From contig CALCPD010000087.1 of NCBI GenBank assembly GCA_937897875.1, forward strand, positions 1-42,440: DNA of 42,440 nt, in the 5' to 3' direction. A program made the translations under genes and the position numbers. How positions within the stretch are numbered: position 1 is the first letter of the stretch; each line of letters begins with the position of its first letter. This stretch comes from an uncultured Nitrosopumilaceae archaeon. GTDB lineage: Archaea; Thermoproteota; Nitrososphaeria; Nitrososphaerales; Nitrosopumilaceae. Under the pieces are notes generated by a model. It ran no database searches, had not been told where the DNA came from, and was given only the letters and a program-made list of their open reading frames with translations. Below, one piece after another: positions 25,398 through 32,652 of the stretch.

Positions 25398-26679
25398 AAT
25401 ATTCTTTTACCATTTCTGTTGTATTATTGATTATCTTTTTACATTTTTCTTTATTGTTTGATTCTCCAGAAATTCTAATGATATCCTCTGTATTTGATTT
25501 TCTAATTAAAATCCATGAATTTTCATCTATGATTGCTTTAATTCCATCACGTGTATCTACTTCTGAATATTTTTTCATCAAATCATTTTTTATATTTTCA
25601 ATAATTTTGTCATGATAATTTGAATTAACTTCAATTTTTTCTCTAATTTGAAAATAATTTTCCATATAGTTTAAAATTTCAGAAAATTTTGAATTTTTTA
25701 ACATGGATGATATTAAACCGCTTGTAAGAATACCTTCTCTACAATAATTAAATTCTGGTAAAATAAATCCTGCACTACTTCCTTCTCCCCCAGCTTGAGA
25801 ATTATTTTTTAACATTTCCTCAATTACATTTGCTTCTCCTACTTTTGATCTTACGACTGTTCCTCCTTTCTCTTTGATGAATTTTTCAATTGATACACTT
25901 GTGTCGATACTTAAGACAAATTTTTTGTATCCTAGTTCTAATGATTTTGCAATTCCTAAACCTAATGTTACATCTGGGGTTTGTTTTTTTCCTTTTTTAA
26001 CAACTACTAAGCGATCTCCATCTAGATCAAATGCAAATCCAATTTCTTTATTCTTTGATATGTTACTTAATTGAATTAATTCATCTGATGTAGGATCTGG
26101 ACCTCTTGAACTACTTGCCAGTTCTTGATTTATGACTTCAACATCACATCCAATATTTTTTAATAAATCTACTGCAAAATTCTTTGCTGCACCACCTCCG
26201 ATATCTACTGCAATTTTAGGGGAATTCTCTATATTACCTATAATTTTTCTTGCATCTTCGATGTATGTTGATTTTATTTTCTTTATATTGCCTATTTTTG
26301 ACTTTAAAATTTCTTGATGATTTATTATTTTAGGAAGTTCTTTTTCATTAATCCCTCTTCCATCCAAAATGAATTTCATCCCATTCCATTCTATTGGATT
26401 ATGTGAAGATGAAATCACAATACCTGCACCATATTTTCTTGATTCTCTAAAAACTACTGGCGTTGGTACCATTCCTAAATCAAAAACATCTATTCCGTTT
26501 TTCATTAGAACAGCACTAATTGTTTCTTGAATCATTTTTCCTGAAGGTCTTGTATCCCTCCCAACTACGCATTTTTGTGATTTAATTAATGATGAAAAAT
26601 TATTAGAAAATTCAATTATGTCTTTTAGATTGAGATCTTTGCCAAATATCCCTCTAATACCTGAAATTGTTTTTTTCAA
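25381..26679 (-). CDS. Phosphohexomutase (phosphoglucosamine/phosphomannomutase family)
   Basis: Alpha-D-phosphohexomutase of 432 residues with all four signature loops: the phosphoserine loop ISSSHNPIEWNG, the metal loop DLDGDRLVV, the sugar loop GGEGSSAGFILPEFN and the C-terminal phosphate loop RKSNTEDIIRISGES. The start MKKTISGIRGIFGKDL is typical of archaeal GlmM-like enzymes. The sugar loop differs from the GEMSGH of PMM/PGM and from the usual GE(Q)SGH of GlmM, so the exact sugar is uncertain. It overlaps thiL by 17 nt and lies next to tRNA-Thr. Confidence 0.9.
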   Translation of the reverse strand: MKKTISGIRGIFGKDLNLKDIIEFSNNFSSLIKSQKCVVGRDTRPSGKMIQETISAVLMKNGIDVFDLGMVPTPVVFRESRKYGAGIVISSSHNPIEWNGMKFILDGRGINEKELPKIINHQEILKSKIGNIKKIKSTYIEDARKIIGNIENSPKIAVDIGGGAAKNFAVDLLKNIGCDVEVINQELASSSRGPDPTSDELIQLSNISKNKEIGFAFDLDGDRLVVVKKGKKQTPDVTLGLGIAKSLELGYKKFVLSIDTSVSIEKFIKEKGGTVVRSKVGEANVIEEMLKNNSQAGGEGSSAGFILPEFNYCREGILTSGLISSMLKNSKFSEILNYMENYFQIREKIEVNSNYHDKIIENIKNDLMKKYSEVDTRDGIKAIIDENSWILIRKSNTEDIIRISGESNNKEKCKKIINNTTEMVKEYYDKVK

Positions 26680-26732
26680 TTACCCAGAGTCGGAAAGGCT
26701 TTTTATTAACTCTGATGGATTTCTCTAATCGT

Positions 26733-26806
26733 GCCTTGGTAGCTCAGCCTGGTAGAGCACCTGATTCGTAATCAGTAGGTCGCGGGTTCAGATCCCGTTC
26801 AAGGCT
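26733..26806 (+). tRNA. trnT: tRNA-Thr (CGT anticodon)
   Basis: A 74-nt cloverleaf: acceptor GCCTTGG/TCAAGGC, D stem GCTC/GAGC, anticodon loop TTCGTAA (anticodon CGT), T arm GCGGG-TTCAGAT-CCCGT, discriminator T. Pair 27-43 is a C.U mismatch. No intron, no encoded CCA. TATA-like TTTTTATTA lies about 30 bp upstream. Confidence 0.96.
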
Positions 26807-26854
26807 CTTTCATATTATATCAAATTTTTAAATTAATTAGGAAAAACTATTTTA

Positions 26855-26932
26855 TTATTCATCTAAGGTTTCAATATCTGTTTCTAACTCTTTACCTAAA
26901 CCTATCCACCATTGTTTTGTTTGTTCTGTCAT
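26855..26932 (-). CDS. Possible 25-aa microprotein
   Basis: ATG at 26930-26932 opens a frame of 25 codons: MTEQTKQWWIGLGKELETDI and five more residues, mostly acidic, then TAA. The tryptophan pair and helical amphipathic pattern are unlike random AT-rich sequence. It lies in the 213-bp gap between tRNA-Thr and a small membrane gene. Weak evidence; homologs would decide. Confidence 0.35.
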   Translation of the reverse strand: MTEQTKQWWIGLGKELETDIETLDE

Positions 26933-27019
26933 AATCCCTTTTACTTTTTTAAAATGCTCCTTAATAGATCTGTCGGTTCATAAATAATTCACCCCAGATA
27001 ATTTTTTGTCAAATTATTT

Positions 27020-27214
27020 CTATTCTAGTCCGGCTTGTTTCCTTTTCCTTTTTCTATACAATATTATGATAAGAGTTCCACCTGCACATCCCCAAAAGAG
27101 CGGTGTTAATCCATTTTCAATACCAAGTGGTATCAGAGTATCTAATGCCCCAACAAATCCTAAAATCATAATTGATACAAGTACTAATCCTATCATTTCT
27201 AGTAATTTTGCCAT
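27020..27214 (-). CDS. Small two-helix membrane protein (twin A)
   Basis: 64 residues: helix 1 about 8-27 (IGLVLVSIMILGFVGALDTL), a short loop with LGIENGLTPLFWG, helix 2 about 39-53 (GCAGGTLIIILYR), then a very basic tail RKRKRKQ. The pattern 'PLFWG..GG.ii.LYr' plus basic tail is shared with the protein encoded at 27276 on the other strand, indicating paralogy. No known family; probably an inner-membrane accessory peptide with its C-terminus in the cytoplasm. Confidence 0.65.
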   Translation of the reverse strand: MAKLLEMIGLVLVSIMILGFVGALDTLIPLGIENGLTPLFWGCAGGTLIIILYRKRKRKQAGLE

Positions 27215-27275
27215 CTTTTTTCTATTCTATTCTCTAGAATCAAAAAGATATATGGTTTTGTAAAATGGGTAATGT

Positions 27276-27494
27276 ATGGACAAGTATCTTACAATTATTT
27301 TGATTTTTATGGTCGTGGGAATTCCAATTGCTTTTGTTTCTCCAACGACTGGAGAAATACGTGATCCGCCTCTCCTTCCATTATTTTATGGTTCTATAGG
27401 GGGCATTATCGTTATTTTGTTCTATAGTGGTTACAAAGATAAAAAGGAAAAACAAAAAGCTAATGCCAACAGAAAACGATCTAAAAAGAAATAG
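27276..27494 (+). CDS. Small two-helix membrane protein (twin B)
   Basis: 72 residues: helix 1 about 5-21 (LTIILIFMVVGIPIAFV), a loop with TTGEIRDPPLLPLFYG, helix 2 about 40-53 (SIGGIIVILFYSG), and a long lysine/arginine tail (KDKKEKQKANANRKRSKKK). It matches twin A in layout and in the PLFYG...GG...LFY core. It diverges from twin A across 61 bp, and its stop is 2 nt from the stop of the winged-helix gene, tail to tail. Function unknown. Confidence 0.65.
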   Translation: MDKYLTIILIFMVVGIPIAFVSPTTGEIRDPPLLPLFYGSIGGIIVILFYSGYKDKKEKQKANANRKRSKKK

Positions 27495-27496
27495 AA

Positions 27497-27778
27497 TTAA
27501 AGTTCTAGTCCAAATGATTCTGCAATACTTGAAAAATTAACGTATGAATCTAAATATTGTCTTCCTTTAGAAGTAATGACAAAAGTATTTTTTCCATCAT
27601 ATTCAATTTTGTTTATCAGACCTGCTCCTGTCAAATTATCTAAAAATTTAGATAATCTTGAATGTGATAAATTTGCCTTTGTTAGAAGAGATGTAGTTTT
27701 GATACCTTCTTGACCTGATAATTGGGTAACAGTCAATAGATCTGCAACAATTTGCATGCTAGTTCTATAAGTTACCAT
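27497..27778 (-). CDS. Winged-helix transcriptional regulator (HTH_45-like), copy 1
   Basis: 93 residues making one winged helix: TSMQIVADLLTVTQ, recognition part TTSLLTKANLSHSRLSKFLDNL, wing GLINKIEYDGKNTFVITSKG, and a C-terminal helix that may dimerise. This is the small 'YRT-M-I..IL..T' type common in thaumarchaea. A paralog lies at 34648-34935. The TATA region (GGTTATACCC TTATATC on the minus strand, about 27805-27825) lies 25-45 bp upstream. Target genes are unknown; the divergent 27863 gene is a candidate. Confidence 0.88.
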   Translation of the reverse strand: MVTYRTSMQIVADLLTVTQLSGQEGIKTTSLLTKANLSHSRLSKFLDNLTGAGLINKIEYDGKNTFVITSKGRQYLDSYVNFSSIAESFGLEL

Positions 27779-27862
27779 GAAGTCTGTATCCTAAAACTCA
27801 GATATAAGGGTATAACCATAAATTCAGATCAGATAAATAAGCTTCAACTATATTTTGGTACA

Positions 27863-28447
27863 ATGTCATCCCAATCCCCAATTCCGTGGTTTGATGACTT
27901 TGTAGGTGTTGCATATCGATATTATGATCTTAGAATGAATGTTGTTCCATTAATTACTGATAGAAAACAATCTGCTTCACTGTGGCATGATTCAATTCAT
28001 TGGTGGGTAGATCCTTCAATTAAAATTAGATTTGTAGAGATGAAAAATGATTATTGGTTCATAATGGGTTCTGATTCCCAAAAACCTGACACTAATTTAG
28101 CTTTTTTTAAAATATTGCCAAAATCTGAACATTATGAGAGATTTAAAGCAGGACATGGTGGTGAAGCATATCTTCGATTAGGAGTATACACAAAAAAATC
28201 TCTAAGTGATGCAAAAAAAAGTGATTTGTGTACTTGTGGTCATGAAGCTCAAGATCATGATGAAGGTGATGATGATGTTTGTTTGTTTAATGATTGTAGT
28301 TGTAAGATTTTTTCAAGTTTCCAAGTCAATCTTTTAAAAAGGAAAAAAACAATTACAGATATTAAATTTTTAGAGGAAAAAGATGTAAAAGACGATCCTC
28401 TAGCTTGGAATTGTTTTACTGTCAATAAATACTCAAAAACAGAATAA
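27863..28447 (+). CDS. Hypothetical protein with Cys/His-rich metal site, 194 aa
   Basis: Start ATG 27863 (MSSQSPIPWFDDFVG) is chosen because an ATAAATAA box lies 25-30 bp upstream; the frame stays open further 5' but would overlap the regulator gene. The N-terminal 110 residues are Trp/Tyr-rich (LWHDSIHWWVD). Then comes C123-x-C125-G-H127, H132, C140, C145 and C147 within an Asp-rich segment, a likely zinc-binding knuckle. No known family. A small zinc protein is encoded just downstream on the other strand. Confidence 0.75.
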   Translation: MSSQSPIPWFDDFVGVAYRYYDLRMNVVPLITDRKQSASLWHDSIHWWVDPSIKIRFVEMKNDYWFIMGSDSQKPDTNLAFFKILPKSEHYERFKAGHGGEAYLRLGVYTKKSLSDAKKSDLCTCGHEAQDHDEGDDDVCLFNDCSCKIFSSFQVNLLKRKKTITDIKFLEEKDVKDDPLAWNCFTVNKYSKTE

Positions 28448-28449
28448 AA

Positions 28450-28617
28450 TTAATCTAAATCTTTGTTCACTCTAATATGATCTCCAGGATAATGCTCGTG
28501 AACTTGTTTTGAATAACATTTTCCACACATTACACCTTTGATGCCCCACTCTTCCATTGGATTGTATCGAAGTTGAATTTTTTCGTTACAAATTGTGCAT
28601 TTTTCTTTTGATCCCAA
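28450..28617 (-). CDS. Small zinc-finger protein, 55 aa
   Basis: A TTG-started frame (28615-28617) gives MGSKEKCTICNEK..., with C-x2-C near the start and MCGKCYSK (C-x2-C) in the middle, then VHEHYPGDHIRVNKDLD. Two CxxC pairs about 24 residues apart make a zinc ribbon. The frame is too regular to be chance. It ends 2 nt after the stop of the 27863 gene (tail to tail). Function unknown. Confidence 0.65.
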   Translation of the reverse strand: MGSKEKCTICNEKIQLRYNPMEEWGIKGVMCGKCYSKQVHEHYPGDHIRVNKDLD

Positions 28618-28684
28618 GATATTTTTTTGTATTTTTTATCGATATAAAAAACATGCTAGATTAATCCTAATTAAGAAAATTATG

Positions 28685-28693
28685 TTAAATAAT
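28685..28693 (+). promoter_or_regulatory. TATA-like element before the hairpin RNA
   Basis: TTAAATAAT lies 19-29 bp before the base of the hairpin at 28714, matching the spacing of archaeal TATA boxes to the transcription start. It suggests that the hairpin is transcribed from the plus strand on its own. Confidence 0.4.
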
Positions 28694-28711
28694 ACTTATT
28701 TCTGATGAAAT

Positions 28712-28780
28712 CAGGTAGCTAGTTTAACCAATGTAAACCTCCTGCAAGATTTTTACTTGGTTAGACTACTGCCTTTTCAA
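28712..28780 (+). ncRNA. Candidate small RNA: 22-bp hairpin with CCUCCU loop
   Basis: Arms 28714-28730 and 28758-28773 pair over 16 bp with one bulged C and two G.U pairs; A28731-U28757 and 28733-28737 with 28752-28756 extend the stem by 6 bp. The 14-nt loop begins CCUCCU (28738-28743), complementary to a Shine-Dalgarno sequence. The G.U pairs become A.C mismatches on the minus strand, so the plus-strand transcript is favoured. A TTTTC tail follows and then the 3' end of the convergent AIPR gene. It could also serve as 3' hairpin of the AIPR mRNA. No known family recognised. Confidence 0.5.
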
Positions 28781-30532
28781 TTAAAATAAACTATTTGCTA
28801 TCTTTTTTAGAGCCATAATTTCGTCTTCTTCTTGTTTAATTTTCTTATCTATTACTCGAAGCATTGAATCATTCCAAACATGTTGGGAGAAAAAATTATG
28901 TTTTGTATTAGCTAATTCAATTTCATCATCCACTACAGTATCGTCTAGAAACTTTGTCACAATTACATCTGTAATTTTTAAAATTCTGTTATTTAATTTA
29001 AAACTATGAAATATTGGTTCTAATTTTCTTATATCTGATTTAAAATCTCCTTTAGATTCTAAAATTTTCTTATGTAGTATTCTGAAATAAACTGCTACAA
29101 AGAATAATGTCGCATATCTTTTTGTTTTATGTCCTCCTTGTTTTCCGTATTTCAATGATTTTTTTGCAAATTCTTTTACCAGATATGGATAAAGTATAAT
29201 CCTGTAATCATCTTTAAGATTTTCATTAAAAATTTGATCATACTTACTTCCTCGTGGAAGAAACTGGGATGGAGAACTGTATGACTCAGTTGGTCTCTGT
29301 TCAATACCTGCAACTAATGATTGAATTGCATCTTTGGCAACAATGACTTTTTTATGATTATCTGGTAAATAATTATTGTAAGCTGCATCTCCATTGTATT
29401 CTAATTGTTTGGATTTTGATTTTGTATCAAATGAACCTGCTTGAATTTCATAAAAATATCCACAATTTTTTAATTGTGATTTAATTGATTTGTGAAAATC
29501 CATTAACGAAACTAAATCTTTTCCTCTAACTGAATTTTGTGAATTTCTATATTTTGTAATATTGTTTTGTTCTTGTTCATCATCTGCTTTGATTATGGTT
29601 ACTGTCATCGATCCGTCCATATTTTTTGTTCTCTTTGAATGATCTAAAATTGAATTTGATGTTTGTGCACCGTTAACAATTTGTGGCGCAAAAAGCTCAA
29701 TCATATTTTCTCCTAGTTCTGTAAAATCACTAACTACTATTGTAATTCCATTATTATAAAAAAAGAATTTTCCTGGATTTGTTTGTAGAGTGTCTCTTAA
29801 TCCTTTGTTAACTGTAGTTTTAAATTGCATCCATTGTCTAATGTTTGATTCAAAGACATAGTCTCTGTTTTTACTTACAAAGTCTGTTAATTCACGTAGT
29901 TTTAAAATCCCTAAAATAGTATTTTCATGTCTAAGCATTCTTTCAAGTTTAATAGATGATTTTTTACCTGCTGCTGGTTTTTTTATTCTATCCCACAACC
30001 TTTGAATTATTTTTTCTTCATCTATGATTTCTACTAATTCATCTTCATAATCGACTTTTTGATTTGTAACATAACAGCATTTTATTTTCAAATTTTTTTC
30101 TTTAATTTTTGTAACAAGCTGAGCTAATTCTGGTCTCATTTTTGTTATATCTTTTGTGAGTAATCTCTTTGCATCCTCTTTGAATTTTGCAATTGCTTCA
30201 AGTGAATGTGATGTACCATATTTTGATTGAAATAATCTAACTGTATTATCTGAAAAATCTACTGGTAAATATGCATCAATTCCTAGATCATTTGCTCCAT
30301 CTACAATTGCATCCGCTGCATCATCTTCTGTAGCCTCAAAAACTCTTGTTAAAATCCATTGAAGAAAATTATTGCCTTTTTCTACTTCACTTTTTGAATC
30401 TTCAGCGTATTCCTGAATGTTTTCTCTAATATTTTCTGCAAATCCTTCTAGAGGTGGACTAGAATTTTTTTGTACTAATAGAGCCTGTGATCCTGGTATG
30501 TATTCTAATAGACCATTTGGATTTTGTGACAT
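28781..30532 (-). CDS. AIPR-family protein (abortive-infection phage-resistance type)
   Basis: 583 residues. The N-terminal part (about 60-160) looks like a Mrr/PD-(D/E)XK-type nuclease: LGIDAYLPV (D86), then RLFQSKYG (Q102-x-K104). The middle has the AIPR hallmark FFFYNNGITIVVSDF followed by APQIVNGAQTSNSIL and YRNSQNSVRGKDL. AIPR proteins are known from bacterial abortive-infection and restriction loci. Here it is complete, alone and framed by a cupredoxin gene and a hairpin RNA, with no restriction-modification partner in the window. Codon and base use look like the neighbours, so recent transfer is not evident. Nuclease activity is inferred. Confidence 0.85.
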   Translation of the reverse strand: MSQNPNGLLEYIPGSQALLVQKNSSPPLEGFAENIRENIQEYAEDSKSEVEKGNNFLQWILTRVFEATEDDAADAIVDGANDLGIDAYLPVDFSDNTVRLFQSKYGTSHSLEAIAKFKEDAKRLLTKDITKMRPELAQLVTKIKEKNLKIKCCYVTNQKVDYEDELVEIIDEEKIIQRLWDRIKKPAAGKKSSIKLERMLRHENTILGILKLRELTDFVSKNRDYVFESNIRQWMQFKTTVNKGLRDTLQTNPGKFFFYNNGITIVVSDFTELGENMIELFAPQIVNGAQTSNSILDHSKRTKNMDGSMTVTIIKADDEQEQNNITKYRNSQNSVRGKDLVSLMDFHKSIKSQLKNCGYFYEIQAGSFDTKSKSKQLEYNGDAAYNNYLPDNHKKVIVAKDAIQSLVAGIEQRPTESYSSPSQFLPRGSKYDQIFNENLKDDYRIILYPYLVKEFAKKSLKYGKQGGHKTKRYATLFFVAVYFRILHKKILESKGDFKSDIRKLEPIFHSFKLNNRILKITDVIVTKFLDDTVVDDEIELANTKHNFFSQHVWNDSMLRVIDKKIKQEEDEIMALKKIANSLF

Positions 30533-30605
30533 AGTTTTTGTAATGTATTATATATTTAGAGAATTAGGTAATTGTGTAATAACTTACTAATGGATGTAAA
30601 ATGAA

Positions 30606-31046
30606 TTGATAAAAAAAATAATCATAATAGCAATAATTTTGGGCGTATCTATTTCAATTATTGGGTTAACAGCAGAAGGTATAATTTTTGAAATATCAAA
30701 CCCTGACGAAACAAACCCTGAAGAAATTAATTTGCAAAATGATTTCCTCATTCCACCTGATGTTGTAATACCTATGAAAGTATCCCGCCCAGGATGTGAT
30801 ATTGAGGATATTTGCTATATCCCATCCAACATTGTTGTTGAAAAAGGAAAATCTGTTACATGGTTAAATGAAGATTCATCTTTTCATAGTGTAACTTCTG
30901 GATTTTATCCTGAACCTAGTGGACTTTTTGATAGTGGTCATTTAGATCCGTATCAGTCCTACACATTATCTTTTGATGAAATTGGTACATACGATTACTT
31001 TTGCACATTACACCCTTGGATGTTCGCTCAGGTAATTGTAAAATAA
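30606..31046 (+). CDS. Type-1 copper protein (plastocyanin-like cupredoxin)
   Basis: 146 residues. The first 22 (MIKKIIIIAIILGVSISIIG...) form a signal or membrane anchor, so the domain faces the outside. The cupredoxin fold runs from about residue 62, with copper ligands H94 (SSFHSVTSG), C133, H136 and M139 (YFCTLHPWM). Ammonia-oxidising archaea use many such proteins as electron carriers in place of cytochromes c. TTG at 30606 is the start; TAATAAC about 29 bp upstream fits a leaderless mRNA. It diverges from the AIPR gene across 73 bp. Confidence 0.92.
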   Translation: MIKKIIIIAIILGVSISIIGLTAEGIIFEISNPDETNPEEINLQNDFLIPPDVVIPMKVSRPGCDIEDICYIPSNIVVEKGKSVTWLNEDSSFHSVTSGFYPEPSGLFDSGHLDPYQSYTLSFDEIGTYDYFCTLHPWMFAQVIVK

Positions 31047-31047
31047 A

Positions 31048-31119
31048 AGGTACCCGAGGGAGTCGAACCCCCTTGTATAAGCTTTGCAGGCTCACGCATA
31101 ACCGTTCTGCCAGAGTACC
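31048..31119 (-). tRNA. trnC: tRNA-Cys (GCA anticodon)
   Basis: Reverse strand, 72 nt: acceptor GGTACTC/GGGTACC, short D arm (GCA/TGC plus a G.A), anticodon stem TGAGC/GCTTA with loop CTGCAAA (anticodon GCA), T arm GGGGG-TTCGACT-CCCTC, discriminator T. No intron, no encoded CCA. It lies 1 nt after the cupredoxin stop, tail to tail. Confidence 0.96.
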
Positions 31120-31158
31120 GTTTTGAAAAACACGAAATGAACAATTAAACTCTTTAGA

Positions 31159-31380
31159 TTAGAATTTGTTAAATGATTTTGAAGCTAATTTTACATCTTC
31201 TCCTTTGATTGTTTTTCTACCTGCATGTGATGCCATATCTACTGCATTTTTTGCAATATTGTCTGCAACATCTTCTATTACTCTTCGTAATTCATCTGCT
31301 GATTCATCACTGACTCTTTCTGCCCCTGCTTTTTTTAAGATCCTATACATTGCAGATAGCCCTAGCTCTGATGATTTCAT
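31159..31380 (-). CDS. Archaeal histone
   Basis: 73 residues with a single histone fold: LGLSAMYRILKKAGAERVSDESADELRRVIEDVADNIAKNAVDMASHAGRKTIKGEDVKLASK. The RKTIKGEDV segment is the conserved L2 DNA-contact loop and R-T pair. No N-terminal tail. It should form dimers and wrap DNA. In thaumarchaea there is usually only one such gene. The upstream region holds an AGTGA-N7-TCACT inverted repeat (31417-31433). Confidence 0.96.
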   Translation of the reverse strand: MKSSELGLSAMYRILKKAGAERVSDESADELRRVIEDVADNIAKNAVDMASHAGRKTIKGEDVKLASKSFNKF

Positions 31381-31416
31381 AACATTTGTTTTAGTTTTTT
31401 GTGAAAAAACCTAATG

Positions 31417-31433
31417 AGTGAAAAAATATCACT
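31417..31433. promoter_or_regulatory. Inverted repeat in the histone/TatD divergent region
   Basis: AGTGA and TCACT (31417-31421 and 31429-31433) are separated by seven A/T-rich bases in the 96-bp gap between the histone and TatD-like starts. It may be an operator for either gene. Short and so possibly chance. Confidence 0.25.
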
Positions 31434-31476
31434 AAGGAATCGATTTATACAGACTATATTGAGAATTAATTAGAAA

Positions 31477-32232
31477 ATGTCTTGGTCTTTTGATTCTCAT
31501 ATTCATTTATCTGATCCTGTATATTTTTCTGAAATTAATTTTATATTAGCTCAAATGGAATTTCTTAAACTTAAAGCATGTTGTGTTTCTATGAATGTTG
31601 AAAATTCTTTAGCAACTTTATCATTATCCAAAAAAAGTAATCTTGTTTTACCTTTTATTGGAATTCATCCTGAATGTGCAAATGATGATCTTGAAAAAAT
31701 TACTAATTTAATAGAATTAAACCAAAATAATATTTCAGGAATTGGTGAAATTGGATTAGATCCTACTTATTGTAAAAATAACGATGATACTAAAAGACAA
31801 ATTCAAGTTTTTGAATCATTACTTTCATCAGCTGAAAAATTTCATAAACCTGTATCCATTCATTCTAGAAAAAGTCTTGATGATGTTTTTGAAATTATGA
31901 CTTCATATGATACACAACATGCTTTGTTGCATTGGTTTGATGGAAGTAAAAAACAACTTCAGAAAGCAATGGATATGGGTTTCTTTGTATCTTTTGGCCC
32001 TGTAATGATTTATGCTAATGATAAACAGACTTTATTATCTAAAGCAGATGAGTCAAAAATACTTGTTGAGACTGATGGGCCTGTCAGATTTTCTCGATGT
32101 TTTGAAATGAAATATGCACAGATTAGCTTTATTCCCAGTGTCATTTTCAGTGCCTCAAAAATTCTTGAAAAAACATTTGATGATATGTCGTCCTTGCTAG
32201 AAGAAAATACAAAACGTTTTCTTGGAATATAG
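31477..32232 (+). CDS. tatD: TatD-family metal-dependent hydrolase
   Basis: 251-residue TIM-barrel amidohydrolase. Metal-ligand motifs occur in order: FDSHIHL, GIHPE, GIGEIGLDP, VSIHSRKS, LHWFDGS and VETDGP. TatD proteins act as 3'-5' DNA or RNA exonucleases in DNA repair. The set is complete; the middle part is somewhat divergent from bacterial TatD. It is followed 30 nt later by the eS17 gene on the same strand, so they may share a transcript. Confidence 0.92.
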   Translation: MSWSFDSHIHLSDPVYFSEINFILAQMEFLKLKACCVSMNVENSLATLSLSKKSNLVLPFIGIHPECANDDLEKITNLIELNQNNISGIGEIGLDPTYCKNNDDTKRQIQVFESLLSSAEKFHKPVSIHSRKSLDDVFEIMTSYDTQHALLHWFDGSKKQLQKAMDMGFFVSFGPVMIYANDKQTLLSKADESKILVETDGPVRFSRCFEMKYAQISFIPSVIFSASKILEKTFDDMSSLLEENTKRFLGI

Positions 32233-32262
32233 GTATAAAATACCCCCTTTGTTAATTCGTTC

Positions 32263-32619
32263 GTGGATAGGATAAAGCGTCTGTCATTTGAAGTATTGGC
32301 TGATCATAAATCTAAATTCGGTGAAGACTTTGTTGAAAATAAAAAAGCCTTAAACCAAGTTTCCATTGTCCGTTCTAAAGGTCTAAAAAATAAGGTTGCT
32401 GGTTACATTACAAGATTTATCAAAAAAGAAATTCGTGAAGAAAAATTCAAACAGGATAGAAGTAGTTATGATTCATCAAATACTGAAGAACAAGAATCTA
32501 CCTTAGATGTTACTGAATCTGAAGAAACTTCTGAAACAGTTGAAGAAATCACTCTAACAAATGATGAAGTTGAGACCATTGTCCCTAAAACTAAACCTGT
32601 TGAAGAAAAAACTGAATAA
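32263..32619 (+). CDS. rps17e: 30S ribosomal protein eS17 with acidic C-terminal extension
   Basis: Residues 1-63 are eS17: DRIKRLSFEVLADHKSKFGEDFVENKKAL and NKVAGYITRFIKKEI. Archaeal eS17 is normally about 60-70 residues. Here some 55 more follow, rich in Glu, Thr, Ser and Val (TEEQESTLDVTESEETSETV), probably disordered. Start is GTG at 32263. It lies alone between the TatD-like and the MoaD-Cgi121 genes. Confidence 0.92.
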   Translation: MDRIKRLSFEVLADHKSKFGEDFVENKKALNQVSIVRSKGLKNKVAGYITRFIKKEIREEKFKQDRSSYDSSNTEEQESTLDVTESEETSETVEEITLTNDEVETIVPKTKPVEEKTE

Positions 32620-32652
32620 TTAATTAATAATTCTAAAATCTAAATTGTAGAT

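Noticed and set aside
27752-27862. A longer N-terminus for the 194-residue Cys-rich protein
   Set aside because: It would overlap the start of the divergent regulator gene and its promoter, and the ATAAATAA box fits ATG 27863.
28712-28780. Decayed tRNA gene
   Set aside because: GGTAGCTAG resembles a D arm, but no T arm, anticodon loop or acceptor stem can be formed; one long stem explains the whole sequence.
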